Positions 35,401-49,148 of a stretch of 64,000 bases of DNA are shown here, one piece after another. The DNA comes from Tigriopus japonicus (lineage: Eukaryota; Arthropoda; Copepoda; Harpacticoida; Harpacticidae). Every line of letters starts with the position of its first letter. Within the stretch, counting starts at the first letter, position 1. Below the pieces are notes generated by a model. It was given only the letters and a program-made list of their open reading frames with translations. It was not told where the DNA came from and made no database searches. The translations under genes and the position numbers were made by a program. The stretch lies in contig CM021320.1 of assembly GCA_010645155.1 (NCBI GenBank), forward strand, positions 6,366,454 through 6,430,453. The letters are read 5' to 3'.

Positions 35401-37717
35401 CCTAAGGGAAGCATGTGAGCGAGCAATCGAGCCGTCGAGAGCACGGATGATTTGCTAATCGAATGAGATCTAGAGCATTCAAATCATTTAACCCCTCGCT
35501 GCCTTTGAGGGCGAATTGATGGCCTCCTGTCATTGTATTTATGGCCCAATTTGGCATTTTGCATCGCCCATCCCGTTTTGCCACGGAGAAACACAGAGAT
35601 CTGGAAGAGAGCACGAGCAAAAAAAAAAGGATGAAGAGGATCCTGGCCAAAAAAGCGCAGGGAATTTGTGATGACAAGGAATTTCTCTTGCTTGCATCAA
35701 CGAGAGGAGCTTCTGGCAGAGGACGCCATTTTTACCTTGTGCCACTCTCTCTCTCTCTCTTTTGGGGAAGCTGGATCAGCAACTTGCTCGTGCAAAATCA
35801 TGTTCCATATGCCAACCCTTGGTGGCTTTGGAACAGAGCGAATCATTGTCTCTACTCCTTCCCTGTCTTGTTCTTTTTCCCTTTGAGCGAGCTTATCACG
35901 TGTCCACAGACGCGTTTTTCCTCATGGGGAGACAGTACCAGCAAGTACGTAGAGTATGTACGTAGTACGTACTTGAGAGTGACACGTCTTTAACCTACTT
36001 TTCGTTTGTCAAAGCCAGTGATGGGATGGATTTACCCGAGATTAGAAGAGAATGTTTCGCCTTCAATCATCAACCCCCTAGACAACGTTGAGGAGGAAAG
36101 GAACTTCTCTCGATCCTCATTCCGTTGAACAATTACCTAAGAATGTGTCTCAAGAGACGCCTTAATGACCTTCCAAATGTGTTTTCGATCTTGGCCAAAG
36201 AGCCTCATAGCTAGACTCTCCTCAATGGAAGCACAGGAAGGATTGAATACTTTTCAACCTTAAGCTATCTGTACCTTTCACGCCAATGGGAATGGCGAAT
36301 CTTGACATTGTTCACCTTGGCCTTTTTGTGTTCCATGGTCGTCTCATTCTCATATCCGTAAAATAGGAGAGTTGTCATAAAGTTTTCTGACTGTCTGTCT
36401 CTTAAACAACTTGTCGTTGTACGTAGGTACACGCACTCTCCAGACAAAGGTAATGTGGTGCAGGGAGGGCCACACAATTGGATCAAAACCCTCGTGTGCA
36501 GTTTGTCAAATCAACTGGGGTTGAGTCGTTTCAGTTGTCCTATAAAGAACATTGTCAAGGCTCAAGAAACAAGGAACACGGGACAAGAAGAGGATAGCAA
36601 AATCTAAACAATAACTGTTTTGCCTTTCTCCTTGGTGCACCCTTTCAAGTCGTATTTCCCCGATTACAACCAACGACGACGCTCGTAACTTTAATATGAA
36701 AGATTTTACTTCCTTCCTGCTAGACCTAGATTACCCCATTCGGTTGGTTCTGGGACCACTAGAATGAAAGAATAAAAATGGTCCCTGGTCTCTTGAGTAC
36801 TCCTGTGTTGGTCAGGTTAGGTATGCTCTCGTAAAGTTCATGTCTTGCCCAGGCAAGTTTACAACCCGGGGTGATTGCTTCCAATATCAGACATGGCACG
36901 TGGAACTGTTCTCTACTATCATGTGTCAAGCGCACATTTCAATTGCGGGAAAAAACGTTCCACCCCTCGTTTTCTCTTCATGTCTCTTCAGCGGGTCCCG
37001 TTCCACTTTCCATGAATAAGAACCACATTGTTTCAAAGGCAAGCTGCATACAAAGTTTACCATGGGCCCTCTGTAGAACCAACCAATGGTTATCTTGTGC
37101 GTCTGTCTGTTTTGATGGCAGATTATTCCCCTTTTCGGTGCTACAATGGACCAGAGAGAGAAAGAGATAGAGGGGGAACTCGGTTCCTTCTGTTTCCTAT
37201 TTCCATGCTGGTTGTTGTGAGTAGCTCGAATATCTTTTTAATTTGATTTCACCACAACCCACCGTTTTTATTGTCTACCACGGAAACGAGGGGAGGTTCT
37301 GGATCCAGTCCCGAGTTTCTCCATCCAGCTAGCTCTGGAAACAAACGTTAGTCCGATGCATAATGGCTCATATTTCTGCTCTGTGGCTCGAATGTTTGAC
37401 ATTGTACGTATTCGGAGACGTTTCTGGGAATGGCCAAATATGGCTGGAATCGATTTGGTTTCAAGAACCAGGTTATAATGAAAACGTGACGATTTGATGC
37501 ATATCTGCCAGGGGTGAAAAATTGCGTGTTGTTCCTATCTTTAGATGGTATCGCGCGCAAATTTCAAGATCAAAATTGCATGCTTTCAACCTTGTTGACG
37601 TCGAGTGAGCGGCTTAAAAAAAGAGCAACGTGACAAGGCATTTTTCCATAGGGAATAGGGAAATGCTCTAACACTAATAATGATATATTATTGGCAACGG
37701 GAGAGACCCACTCCGCA

Positions 37718-37737
37718 GATGATGATGATGATGATGC
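37718..37737. repeat. (GAT)n microsatellite
   Basis: Six perfect GAT units followed by GC. Confidence 0.85.
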
Positions 37738-40700
37738 ATGCAGAATCATGACTTATTTCTCTCCCCTCTTTCAGGTAAGAACCACTTTGGATAGCGGATA
37801 TATATTTGGCCGCAACGACTTTCCTTCTTCTTCTCCTCATCGTCAACAACAACAGCCACACACGTGGGAAATAGCGATAAAGTGGAAACAGATTCCTTTG
37901 TTCTTGAACTTCATGCTGACTCATACCACAACGGTAGAGCTTTCTTTCTACACAACAAATCCTGTACACCACTGCAACAGAAGTTAGAACAACAAGAAAC
38001 TGAAATGAACCCAGAATAGCTAGCGTTAAAGCGCTATACAAAAGGAGGCAATGTGGAATCATTCAGTTGGTCCATTTTCAGTAAATGAGGTTTTGCAATT
38101 ATGCTCGATTTTTAATCATAGTTGAAATACTCCCATTTTACTGAATTGAACTTTTTCTTATCAATATTTTATATGTGCAGTACACACCCTATCTTCTAGA
38201 GATTAGTTCCTTATTGAGACGCCTCTAAAATCGGTTCCATTACTCTGAAAAGGAGTTTGATTGCTCCAAGGAGAATAGCGAGTGACTTTGCAATTTAAAA
38301 CAAAGACCCCTATTTATTCACGTTGCAACTCAACATTCAAAGAGCATTTGGACAACAAACATGACTTGAAAAATATTTCAAACTTTTTTGGTCCAGTTGG
38401 CTAAAAATCGCCAACATCGTGGGTTGTAGAGGGGGTCAGGATTTATCTAAATATGGCAGTTAGAGTTATCAGTCCTCCTTTTTCCACGTCTAAAAATCCC
38501 GATAAGTCGCTTGACTGGATGTGGATGGAATTAATGGCACCTTTCTTGTCGGCGCTACTCTAGATATAGTACTTTATCTCAAGCTGCATACATGCACCTT
38601 CTTCCACACTGCAACTCGAATAACTCGAGGTGTTGAATGTTGAGAAGTAGAAAAAAGGCGAAACCACAAAAAGTGATTGGCTTTTGGTTGGATTGGAGGC
38701 ATGTTTTGGTGTTCCTTTCCAAAATGGCTTGTTGTGCGTCTCTTCTCAGAAGTCCATATTCTCTGAAAAAATGTTCACCGTGCGTGGGATGACAATTTAC
38801 GACTAACGATCAAGTCTCTACGACGACTTTGCCTGAAGTTTTTGGGGGAGGCGTTGCTCTTTGTGTCGTTCGTCTCTATGGCTTTGCCCAAAAGTTTCGA
38901 CCCCTCAAATTGCCCTGAGATTCATATCACAGGTCAGTCCGACTGAGTTTTGAGACAAAAGAGGTTTGGATAATTCCAGTTAAACGTGAAAAGTTTTGAT
39001 CCTTGAGCTTCTGATTTGTCTTGTTTGGAAGTGATTCTCGAACCCGTTTCTTTTTTTGAGATTTTTCCGAGAAATGTTTTCGATAATTGGGCAGGCCCTT
39101 AATGGAGGCTTTTTTCCATGCATGATTTGATCTGCTTCGTTAGGGAATAGAAAACAAGTTGGTATGAATTTGGAAGGAAGGAAACTCGATGAACCGAGAG
39201 CTTTTCTAACATTGCCTCCTTGCCAAGGCTGACATTTGAGGTTTGGCTTGATTTAAATTCATAGGATCCATAAATTTGGAGGCCCTGAAATGTCAGCAAA
39301 AATCACCATTCCACTCTTTCCTCAGCGCAATTTCAGACCAAGAAAAGTGGAACGATTGGTCCAGTTGTTATTGTTCATTGAAACGAACTTTGATGGCTGG
39401 CTCGTCGATGGATGTGTAGAAAGATGGATAGTTGGACAAATACGAAAGAGATGGAACGTTTCAGGCCAAAGACTTCATTCATTTGGAGCACCATCCATGG
39501 CCATTTCAGGCTTGATTAAACCAGCAACTCCAACCTTGAAGCTCTTTCAAGAAACCATTGGACTCGTCTTCATTTGGGTGGTCTGTCGAGTCGTCCCAAA
39601 CCTCTGACGGCTCACTTTACGTAGTAGGTACCTTGCCTCGGGTCCAGGAACATGGAGCATTGATGGGACTGTATGCTTGAATGTCTTGGGGAGAGCAGCG
39701 TATGGTTATGGCCTTGGTCTGTGGTTTTTGAGGTCTTTGAGGAGGGAAGAAACCAAGACCAAGAAGTGCACATGGAACAGAAGGCATGATGGTTGCTCAC
39801 TCATCTGCAATGATGAAAAGATCACTGAGGCACACGTAATTCAAATGCCAGGATACCACATCAATCCCAGTCATTCCAATATGGTGGAACACTTTACGAC
39901 TCGGGATTTTGGAACAAACCCTTCTTTCTACCTGGTTTTAGAGGAGGGATCATATCCTCCATTTCTCGTGGGTGCTGCAGAGACTTGGGACGGACGTAAT
40001 TTCCAGATGTGGGCCTCCTTAAATTTCTTGCCTCATTACATTAAGTGGGTTTCGTTTGCACCAAATGTTGGTCCACCAGCCAATGGTCCAACCACCATCG
40101 AGGTTTGGTTCCTTTGTCCAGACAGAGGAATCTAATCTAGCCAAACACGGCGGCGGAGGCACAGACAAGCGGGAATGTTCAAATGCCTTTCTGTGTGCGT
40201 TGGAAAAAAATGCCCATTCCCTTTGTTGGAGGAGATATTATCACGAGTGTCGAGGTTTCAACGCTCAAGATTCTCCGTGGAGCCTGTTGGCTCTCTTGGA
40301 ACAACGGAAACCTGAGCTTGATTGGTCCTGCCAGTCTGGAACGATGGAGCCATTTGTGCACTCTCCCGAACCCTTTGCATGCATTCATGTGGCAAACTTC
40401 CATTGTTGTGAGAACTCAATCTGGAACATGATCCTCAAGTGAGTTCTTGTCTTTCCAGCCTCTGTGGGGCTCCTCGCACCCATTGGTTTGAAAACGAAGT
40501 GAATACTACTGGATCCGAGGATCCGTCTTGTTGCTTGAGCATCTGGCTCTGATTCCATCCACCTTTGTGGAGAGGCTTCATTCATTCGCCCTCTCACGAC
40601 GCTCTGACTTATTTTGGAACAGAGTTGGAAGTGAGGATCAAGAGAAGGAGAAGAGTCAGAATGAGAGTGCCTGGAGCAATTTGCCTGGTTCTCTCACGCA

Positions 40701-42938
40701 CTCGGGGTCTCTTTCAATGCCAAAAAACGGCTCTATCTGCTCTATCTCGTTGTCGACTTCTTCTTTTCGTTCCTGTGCCCTGAAGGGAAAACAATCTTTT
40801 TTACCCTCCTCAATTCTCCACAGGAAGGACCACTAAAACCCAGGGATCATATTGAAGCATGGGTCTCCTGGATGGGATTGTCACCCACTCAGGATAAGAA
40901 CTTCTGGGCATGATTTTGTTCTTTCTTTGGCGTCAATTGGCGATGAAAGGCCTTCCTTCTTTCGTGGACGTGAATTATTTGGTGTGCCTTTCTCGTTGCT
41001 TATGGTCACTATTAACATGGAATGAGCTTTCTTTGTACCTTGATATTTGCGCTCGAGTTCCCTGCGTTATATTTGTGTTATATGTAAGTTGCTGACTCAT
41101 TTCTTTTAATTATAGGGAATGCATCTGGCGAAACCTGTCCAACAAAAAAAACCAGTTTTTTTTCGTTTAATCCACGATAGCTCACAATCTGTCACAAATC
41201 CCCATTACATTAAAGACATATGGTGAAGTTACGACAGACCGCGTTCCCCGATGATTGTGAAATGGTTCCCATCAATTTCTCTTGTCCTGACTTTTCCCCT
41301 CGTGCACTATATTGAACCTACTTTAAAAGGAACATTAGGCCCAGCAGCTGTGCCAAAGTGGTGTTCCATGTTTCCTGACACTCCAAGGCTATGCAAAATT
41401 GGAATAAGCCAAGGATCCACGCTCTCAAGAGTCAAGATGTTTCCCAATAAGGAGGCTTGGAAGTAACCACGAAGTCCGATGATATTGAAGAAAGTGAAGG
41501 CAGGACAGGGGGGGGGGGTCGTTTTGATAACTAAGAAGCTCATTTGGCGGGTTTCCGGCACTTGTCCCTATTCTTTTTTGGCCCTTCTACCCCTTTGCAA
41601 TTCGCCTCGGTCTCTCTTGGCCTCTTGTGTGCTATGGAAATTGGAACAAAAGAGGGGCTCAACCACTTACACATTACATACCACGGGTATAGCTAGGCGA
41701 GGCGAGTGAGTCCGTGCTAACTACTGACTATGGCTTCGACAGATCTGCTGATGTGGTACTTGATTGCCTTGGTCTTTAATCCACAAGTGCTTTGTAATCA
41801 GTGGATGTTCCACTCGGAGAATCCAATGGGGACCAATTTCAGAAAAGCTCAAGAAAGGGAGACTCAACCCCTTCTTTTTCGTGTAGACGAGGGAAAAGAA
41901 GAAGCGTTGTGTTATGAGTGGAGGAGAAGAGAGGGAGATCATCGTGGTCAAGAAGGGAGAGGAGACCACTCGTTCCACCAAATTTGTTCCATTTCTGTCG
42001 CCTCGCCAAAGCTTGAACCTTTCTCTCCCTTCTCTCGACCATTTTTGGCTTACTTGTGAACGGGAGTCTCTCTGAGTTGCGAGTGAATATTGGCTTTTGA
42101 AGTCGAGGCAACAGATGGGATTTATATCTGGCCAATAAACCAACCCTCCCTTTCTGATCCTAAAAAATTTCCCTCGGGGGTTCCAAGCGAGGACATTCCT
42201 AAAAAATAAATAAATACTCCTCCTTCAACCCTCCGCTTCATCATATTTTTCATTTCCCTCGCTCTGGATTGACATACTTTGAAATGAAAGTAAGAAAGGC
42301 CTTGAGGTACAATTATATAAAGCTGGTTTTATTTTCGTGAGGGATACCGGCACACGAAGACTTGGATCTTCTTCACCTACCCATGGTTCCGACATGCTTG
42401 TTCCTCATTACGCTTAGGTTTCGTGTGCCAGAGTCAAAATTAATTAAAGGAAATTTCTGGCTTGTCCTCTTCCCATCCTCTTCTTTCTTTTCCATGCCAG
42501 AGGTCATTTAGAACTTGTTCCATCCACTCTCAAAATGGATCTATTAGCCAACCAAAGTAAACGATGGTCCTCCCACAGTCAATGTTGGAAACGATCTGGG
42601 AAGATTAAGAGTCTGTGCGGCGTGCGTCAATCAAATGGCGCTTTCCAGTTCGGATGTGGACCAACAATCATCTGCCTGTCTCAACCATGTGTGTTTGTGC
42701 CGATCGTTGAGAGCTCAGCTCAACTTGGACCCGATCTTGACCGATTCCAAAACCATTGGCTTCGAGTCGTTTTTTACAAGACCTCATCCTCACTCAGTGT
42801 TCAATTTACAGACGTATTGGTAGATCCCAGAGAGGTTACATTTTTCATTTTTGGCCTCTGACTTGAGAGCTCCGTGTGCTGAAAATCGAGTGTCCTTCAC
42901 ATCATTGGAGGCTATCAGTTTGTGGCACAGGACACATT

Positions 42939-43181
42939 TTAGTAGTTTATTGTTGTCCCTTGCAATCGTGTTCCATTAGGAACACCAACTACCAAACCAT
43001 AGGTACTATGTATCGTTGAGCACTGTTTTGCCACTCGATCAAGATAGGCACAGAAAGTGCAGGAAAGGGGAATATAATAACATGAGTGTTCCAAACGTGC
43101 ACAGAACGTGACGGACGACAACATCAAAAATAGCAACGAAGGTAATAGAATGGAACATGGAGATGGTGTCAATGCATTCAT
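42939..43181 (-). other. Candidate small secreted-peptide frame, unverified
   Basis: An ATG-initiated frame of 80 codons starts with a good signal-peptide profile: a polar start, a hydrophobic core at about 10-24 (ILLPSLLFLMLSSV) and a small-residue cleavage site near FCA. A cysteine-containing remainder follows (cysteines at SC, SC, FC and QC). A minus-strand AATAAA lies across its last codons (42946-42951). No homolog is recognised. It lies inside the kuz intron on the opposite strand. A random frame of this length is not rare, so this is only a candidate. Confidence 0.25.
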
Positions 43182-44889
43182 TGTGGTTGATGCTCTCTAG
43201 GGATGAAAAAAAGTGCCAGACAATGTTGTGGAGGAGGTTGAGTCAATTTAGGCTGAATCCTTTCTCAAGGTCTTTGCTTAGAAAGCGCTGAAAAGTCTCA
43301 CAGATTGTCGGGTTAATCTTGTTCTTCCATCCATCCCAGTGAACTCGAAAGCTCAAAAGCTAGCAAAGAGCATGGTGAAACATGCCCCCAAGGCAAGCAT
43401 CTCTCTCTCAGGAAACTAATTTCAGTTCTAGAAAACTGGAATATCATAGCAAAAGGGGCAACATGTCCCCAGAAGGCAGCATTTCTGTCTTTTCCTCCAC
43501 TTGATTGAAAAGAAGGAGTGGAAACCAACCAAGTCAAGGACATTGGAACCAAAGTTGCCAAGGGAGGGAAAAGCAGCAACCATTGGTAAAAGTCACCAAC
43601 CAACAACCACTCTCTTTCCCACAATCCTAATTCGATTGCTTACGAGATGCGAGACAACTTTGGATTAAAAGAGGTCCTCGCTGAATTTGAATTTCTGAAT
43701 TCAAAATGAACTGAAGTCTTCATTGAGCTCCTCCAAATGAAGTGTTGATAAATGACCACCAAAGACCCGGGAGGTGTTCGTACGTTTTGGAAGCATATCC
43801 CGTGTGTGTGCTACCTAGATTAGATGACATTATCCAAGTCTTAGTATCACGCATGGTCCATGACTAATTCATTGCTTTTCGCTTGGCTTTTGAAACCGCG
43901 TGAATCAGCGTTACCTCACAATCACATCTTTTGGCGGTAATCGAGAAGGGGAATTTGGTTGTCCAAGTTTATTGTGCGAGTTGCCCAGTAATGGTCGTCC
44001 TTTTTCTCCACGTTTGGGATTGATTCAGGCCTCCCCAAAAGAACATGGTAATAGGAGGTAATCCCGGCATGTTTATTCAAGGCACACTCGTACAGTCAAC
44101 ATGAATACATTTGCATACATCAATAAGACAGGCTTCATTCCCCAAGAGAGAGGAAAAAAGAACGGCAGACAGAAGAAACCGAAACTGAGACGTGTGTGCC
44201 TTTAATTCTAGCCTTGAGCGTTCTGAGCACAGAAGTTCTTTTTTCTTTCTGTTCTAGGTAAGGTCAATAATCATCGTGGAGAATGCGTGCTAGTTTGATT
44301 CTACCACCTTGTGGGGTCACAAGTTCAATGGCAAAAAGCTATGAAGGAGTTTTGTTCATGTTGGGACACAAGTGACCACTTGAAGTATCAAGGCAAACGG
44401 CCAAATTATTTAGTCGGCTTGATATCCCTCATCCATCTGCAATTGGCCACACAATCACACGATATCGAGACCGGCTTTTTTTGTCTTTTGTGTGAACAAT
44501 TTTGGAGATTATTGGGAGGGGTTTCAAGAGCATTATGTGGACTTTATGATTTAGACATACCTGCAGACCGTCCCAAGATTTGGGGTTCAATTGGCTTGCA
44601 CATCTTCTTGAATATTTTCAAGAGACAATGCAGCAGAGGATGGTCACATCGACAATCGAACTTTAAAGACTTCGAACCCCTTTAACGTAGTTGAAGCACT
44701 TGGAGAACGGATTTTTTATCTTATTTATTTCACCATGGGATTAAAGTGTGCACAGACAGGAGGGACTGCTCTAATGCCCCGTAATTTAGAAGTACGACTC
44801 CCGGATAATTTTGATTTGGATAATGACAGAAAATGACTTCTTTCAAATCGTCTTGGTCGACGTTATTGCGCAGGCTCAATGATGGATGG

Positions 44890-44926
44890 TTGTTGTTGTT
44901 GTTGTTGTTGTTGTTATTGTTGTTGC
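44890..44926. repeat. (TTG)n microsatellite
   Basis: Twelve TTG units with one TTA interruption. It produces an artificial polyasparagine frame on the minus strand. Confidence 0.9.
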
Positions 44927-46068
44927 TTGGGTTGTCCAAGAGCAGATTTGAGATTCGTCTTGGTGCAAATGTTCAGAACTAAGAAAAATGGAGGGAAATA
45001 GTGATTGGATTTAAGAACCCATCTCAATTTAAGGCGTATCAATCGTGCAGAAACCCCGTCTTTCGTGTAAAAGCGAACTCAACTGAACTTTAATATTCAC
45101 TTTGAACAATTAGTGTCGTCACGAATCAATACGGAATGAACACCAATGTGCACAATTACACGGCTGAGGTGGCATTTTCCACTGATTAAATCCCATTGTA
45201 GTCAACTTCTCACCCTTTTTCCCTCCGATCACCAAAGCTCTTCCATTGGATTGATCTTCTATTCTGGAGTGCATCAAGTGCGTTGGACCACTTCATACTT
45301 GGACGGAAATAGCGAGTAGAGGCTAAGAAGCTTTGGGCCCGAACGCTCATGTCCAGGACTCGAAAAGTCCCAAATTCTCTCTCTCTCTCTTACGTGGTAC
45401 ACATGTGCTCACTTGTGGGCCTATTTGCCCACATGTGGTGGCATGCCGGAAGCTTTCAGAGTGTCATTAAGTTTTCGTTTGTCATGGATTCCTTATTCTC
45501 TGTGGTGAACGTGGTGGGTTCGTTCTTGGCTACTTTGTTATAAAGCAATGCAAAACCACTAGACTTAAATTGAGGCTCTCGACAATTTGCAACGGGATTG
45601 TTTTTGAGCTGATTCATGAGTACATACTTTGGGTTTGAAATGAGAAAAAAAAGATTGTTAACTGCAAGGCTGCGGTTTTCAATACCCTTCAATGCAAAAT
45701 TATTCAACATGACGAGCTAAAACGACTACAAGTACTTTTGAAGATCGTGTGTTTGTTGTTTTTCAAGCATGTTCTGCTAATCAAAATCAACAACGTTCCA
45801 ACCTAATCATTCAAATATTATGCACGGAGACGTTCGCCTTTACAAATGAAAATCACAAGTCTTTGTTAAAACGAAAAAGGTTTTATGTTTTCAAAGAAAA
45901 CTCGAACCAGGTCAACTTTGTATCATGGCATCCCTCAAAGAGCCCTAAAGCCGATCCATTTCCTGAACAGACTCAAATCTTGTGTTGAGCTTTTTTCTGA
46001 GTTGTTTAGAAAAGGGGTGTTTGCCAAGCTCTGGGAATTCGAGATGAACTCAAAAATGTTCCCTTTCA

Positions 46069-46191
46069 AGCAAGCCTTGTTCATCTTCGTCACAGACTGA
46101 AAACTAAAAGAGAATGAGAATCAACGAAGAGGAAAAGAGTCGAAATCTGATTTGAATAGATCTTTTTTTTCTGCAACATTCTCAGACATGT
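46069..46191 (+). repeat. Direct repeat flanking assembly gap, left copy
   Basis: Identical to 46290-46411 except for one A/G difference and one extra T in a T run. It ends exactly where the N run begins. Confidence 0.95.
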
Positions 46192-46289
46192 NNNNNNNNN
46201 NNNNNNNNNNNNNNNNNNNNNNNNNNNNNNNNNNNNNNNNNNNNNNNNNNNNNNNNNNNNNNNNNNNNNNNNNNNNNNNNNNNNNNNNN
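46192..46289. other. Assembly gap (98 N)
   Basis: A run of undetermined bases. The flanking near-identical 122-bp repeats suggest the two contig ends actually overlap. Confidence 0.99.
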
Positions 46290-46411
46290 AGCAAGCCTTG
46301 TTCATCTTCGTCACAGACTGAAAACTAGAAGAGAATGAGAATCAACGAAGAGGAAAAGAGTCGAAATCTGATTTGAATAGATCTTTTTTTCTGCAACATT
46401 CTCAGACATGT
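46290..46411 (+). repeat. Direct repeat flanking assembly gap, right copy
   Basis: Second copy of 46069-46191, beginning immediately after the N run. Confidence 0.95.
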
Positions 46412-49148
46412 CCCCAAAGTTCTCGGAGAAAGCTCAGAAGCCTTTCGTTACTGCGTCTCAACGCAAATGACGAAATAAGTTCGCCGACGCACTTTGTTCC
46501 ACGCAATTTCTCTGCACGTTTGTGGATTGGATCTATAAATAGCACACGCTGATTGACAAAGAATCTGTCCAGATCCACTTTGTGCCCGTTCTTAAATCTG
46601 TGTTCTTGGATCAAGAAGAGCTGAATGCACTCACTTTGGTGCCTGGACCATATAAATCACGTCACCACCGAGGTGGTCCAAGGAAACTTTTGTTGTTGGA
46701 ACCGACTTGATAAGATGGAATGGCTCAAGTAGTCTCACTATTGTACTCTCTTTGTAGGAGTATTTTTTCTACTATGTACAAGAATGCCATAAATTCTGGC
46801 CCAAATGAATGACCGGATATGAGTCAACGCTCTTTGAGAAAGAAGGAATTCCCCTTCTTCCTTCGTCTTTTCGCGTTTGTTCCCCCTTCTTTCTAAAAGT
46901 GTTCCTTGAAAAACGCAAAGGCAAAGAAGGACAAGTTATGGAGCCGTCATTCTGCGTTGGTGTATTCAGAATTCCACGTCCAAGATTGCAGTAATGTCCT
47001 CGCTCAATGGGCTGGACTCATTAGACCAATTCCATGGAACCAGACGGGAGAGATTCCTTTGGAACTTTTTTCCGCCAAACTCTCGTGAGTCTCCTCTGCA
47101 CAAAATGTGTCTCATTGAGGACACAGGAAGAAGGAGTGGACCAGGAAAAAGTAGCCTTTTGTCCAACTGTCAAGGTATTTTTCACGGGCCCTTTCTTTAA
47201 AGGGCCCTTTCGTGGTGGACAGGAGTCTCCCTCCCATCTCCAATCTTTTTTCCGGTCCTTTTGGCCTTAAATTTGGATATTTCTGCAATTGTGGAACGGA
47301 ACTTCAAAGTTTGTCTGACAGGCACGCCTCTATTGGATTTGATAAGCGATTCGTGTCATTGCAATCGGAAGAAGAGTAACTTTTCAGAAGAACATGGTAC
47401 TTGTTTCGACACGATTCGATTCGATTCAATTCAGCCATCAGACTAGATGTCTATTGATCTATTGCACTTGGGACGATTAATAATCACCGAAAAATCCTTG
47501 ATGTTGAACAGTCCTTCGTTCCAGAGGTCTGACTTTGATTCAAGTTCCAAAAGAAGGAGGAGGAGGAACAGAAGGAAGAGAAAGTTTCGTACAAATCAAT
47601 CCCTTTTGTTGCCATTCCTTCTTGGTGAAGCAATCCTCCTTGGCACTCACTCCTCGTGGACCCCAAGGATTTCCCAAGATCACTTTGCTCTCAACTTTTG
47701 GCCTTAGCCTGTGTAATTGACTTGAAAATTGATGTGTGTGTGTCCGGTTCCAATTGAAATTCCAACCCGCTCATTTGCTCTCGTTCTCTCTCCAATTGTT
47801 TTCGACTCAATGACCCAAAGGATCCAATTCTTTGCCTCGATCGTTCGTTCGTTCCAGAAGTCTTCCCCTCCGTCTGCAATCCTCTTGGTCTCTGTTCAAT
47901 GAGCTTGTGTGTTGAATTCATTGTTCCAAAAAGGCTAATCAAAAGACAATCTGACATTATTAGAGACCAGAGGCCATTGCTTCCCCTTTTGCTTGGTCCA
48001 CTTTGGCTTTTGGCATTGGGGCGTATGATTTCAGTGGAGCTCTTGGCCCTCTTTTCCCCCTGTGCTTGATTCACTTCCATTGGAGTAGTGGCATATTATA
48101 CAGCCCAAGAGAGTGGGTCTTGATTCGAGGCTCACCTTATCATGGATGATAATGCCAATCTTTATGGGCCAGAGGGAAGAAAAGTTCCCTAAATCCGTGC
48201 AATTTTCTCTCTTTCTTTATTTCTCTCATGCCCCATGAAACAAAACCTTGGGACGAGGAGAGGCCAGAGAAAACAAGGACTGGGGGATTTTTCGCACAGA
48301 TCACCTCAGCCTTTGGTCCTCAATCTACCCAGGCCAACGAGAGAACTTGGAACTTATTTCATCTGTCACTTGACATTCTTGGTTTTCTCTTCCTGAGACA
48401 AGATGGAACCGAGGCCGCAAATAAAACTTCAGCCTCTGCGTCTTGGGTCTTTGGTCCTTCAGCCACTCTGGAATTGTGGTGGTTTGCCTAGAGATCTAAA
48501 TATAGACAAGGTGTCGAGGCCAAGGCCACAGGTCATTTCGCATTTCCGGAACTCGGAAGGCGATTGGACACATTGGACGCCTAAACGCGGCTTCTAATCA
48601 GATATGAATCAACCACGGCTCAAATTGTTGCTTCTCTAGTGCGAGATCTCTAGTGGCGTGGTATTGTGCTTGGCCGATGAGAGTTCTTGAAAGAAAAAGA
48701 GGGAAAGAAGGCGGTTTTCTTGCATTTGTGGGTACAAAAAAGTTTTGGTGGTTAGACTTGAGTTGACAGATCATGAAAGTTGCCGATAGTGGAATGGAAT
48801 GCCGGATGGTCGCGGTCGTTGTGGATGTTTCGCTCACTGGGTTGCTGGGGCTCTTGGTGGCTGATAATGGGATCATTCTCGTTAAAACCAGAATCCGTTT
48901 AAGAGCGAGATTCCCATTCGGGTTTATTGGCATCCCGGAAGTACGAACATACTCGTACATACAAGAGCTCAGTTCCGTTGGTTTGTCGTGTTAACCAATT
49001 CGTCTCTAACCCAAGATCTCCTAGCAATCAGGTCAAGCTTTATGGGTCTAACTGAGTAGGTGTGTTCACCTCCTCCTCCCATGCTTCCTCGTCTTCGTTG
49101 GTGTCTACTTCACCAGGTTGCAAAGTTGTATTCAGATCTACTTCTGGT

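Noticed and set aside
35402..35677. Minus-strand frame with hydrophobic leader, dibasic site and cysteines
   Set aside because: It has no ATG before the hydrophobic leader; the open frame begins at a TTG, so it is not a credible start.
44730..44939. Minus-strand polyasparagine protein
   Set aside because: It is a translation of the TTG microsatellite and has no ATG at its start.
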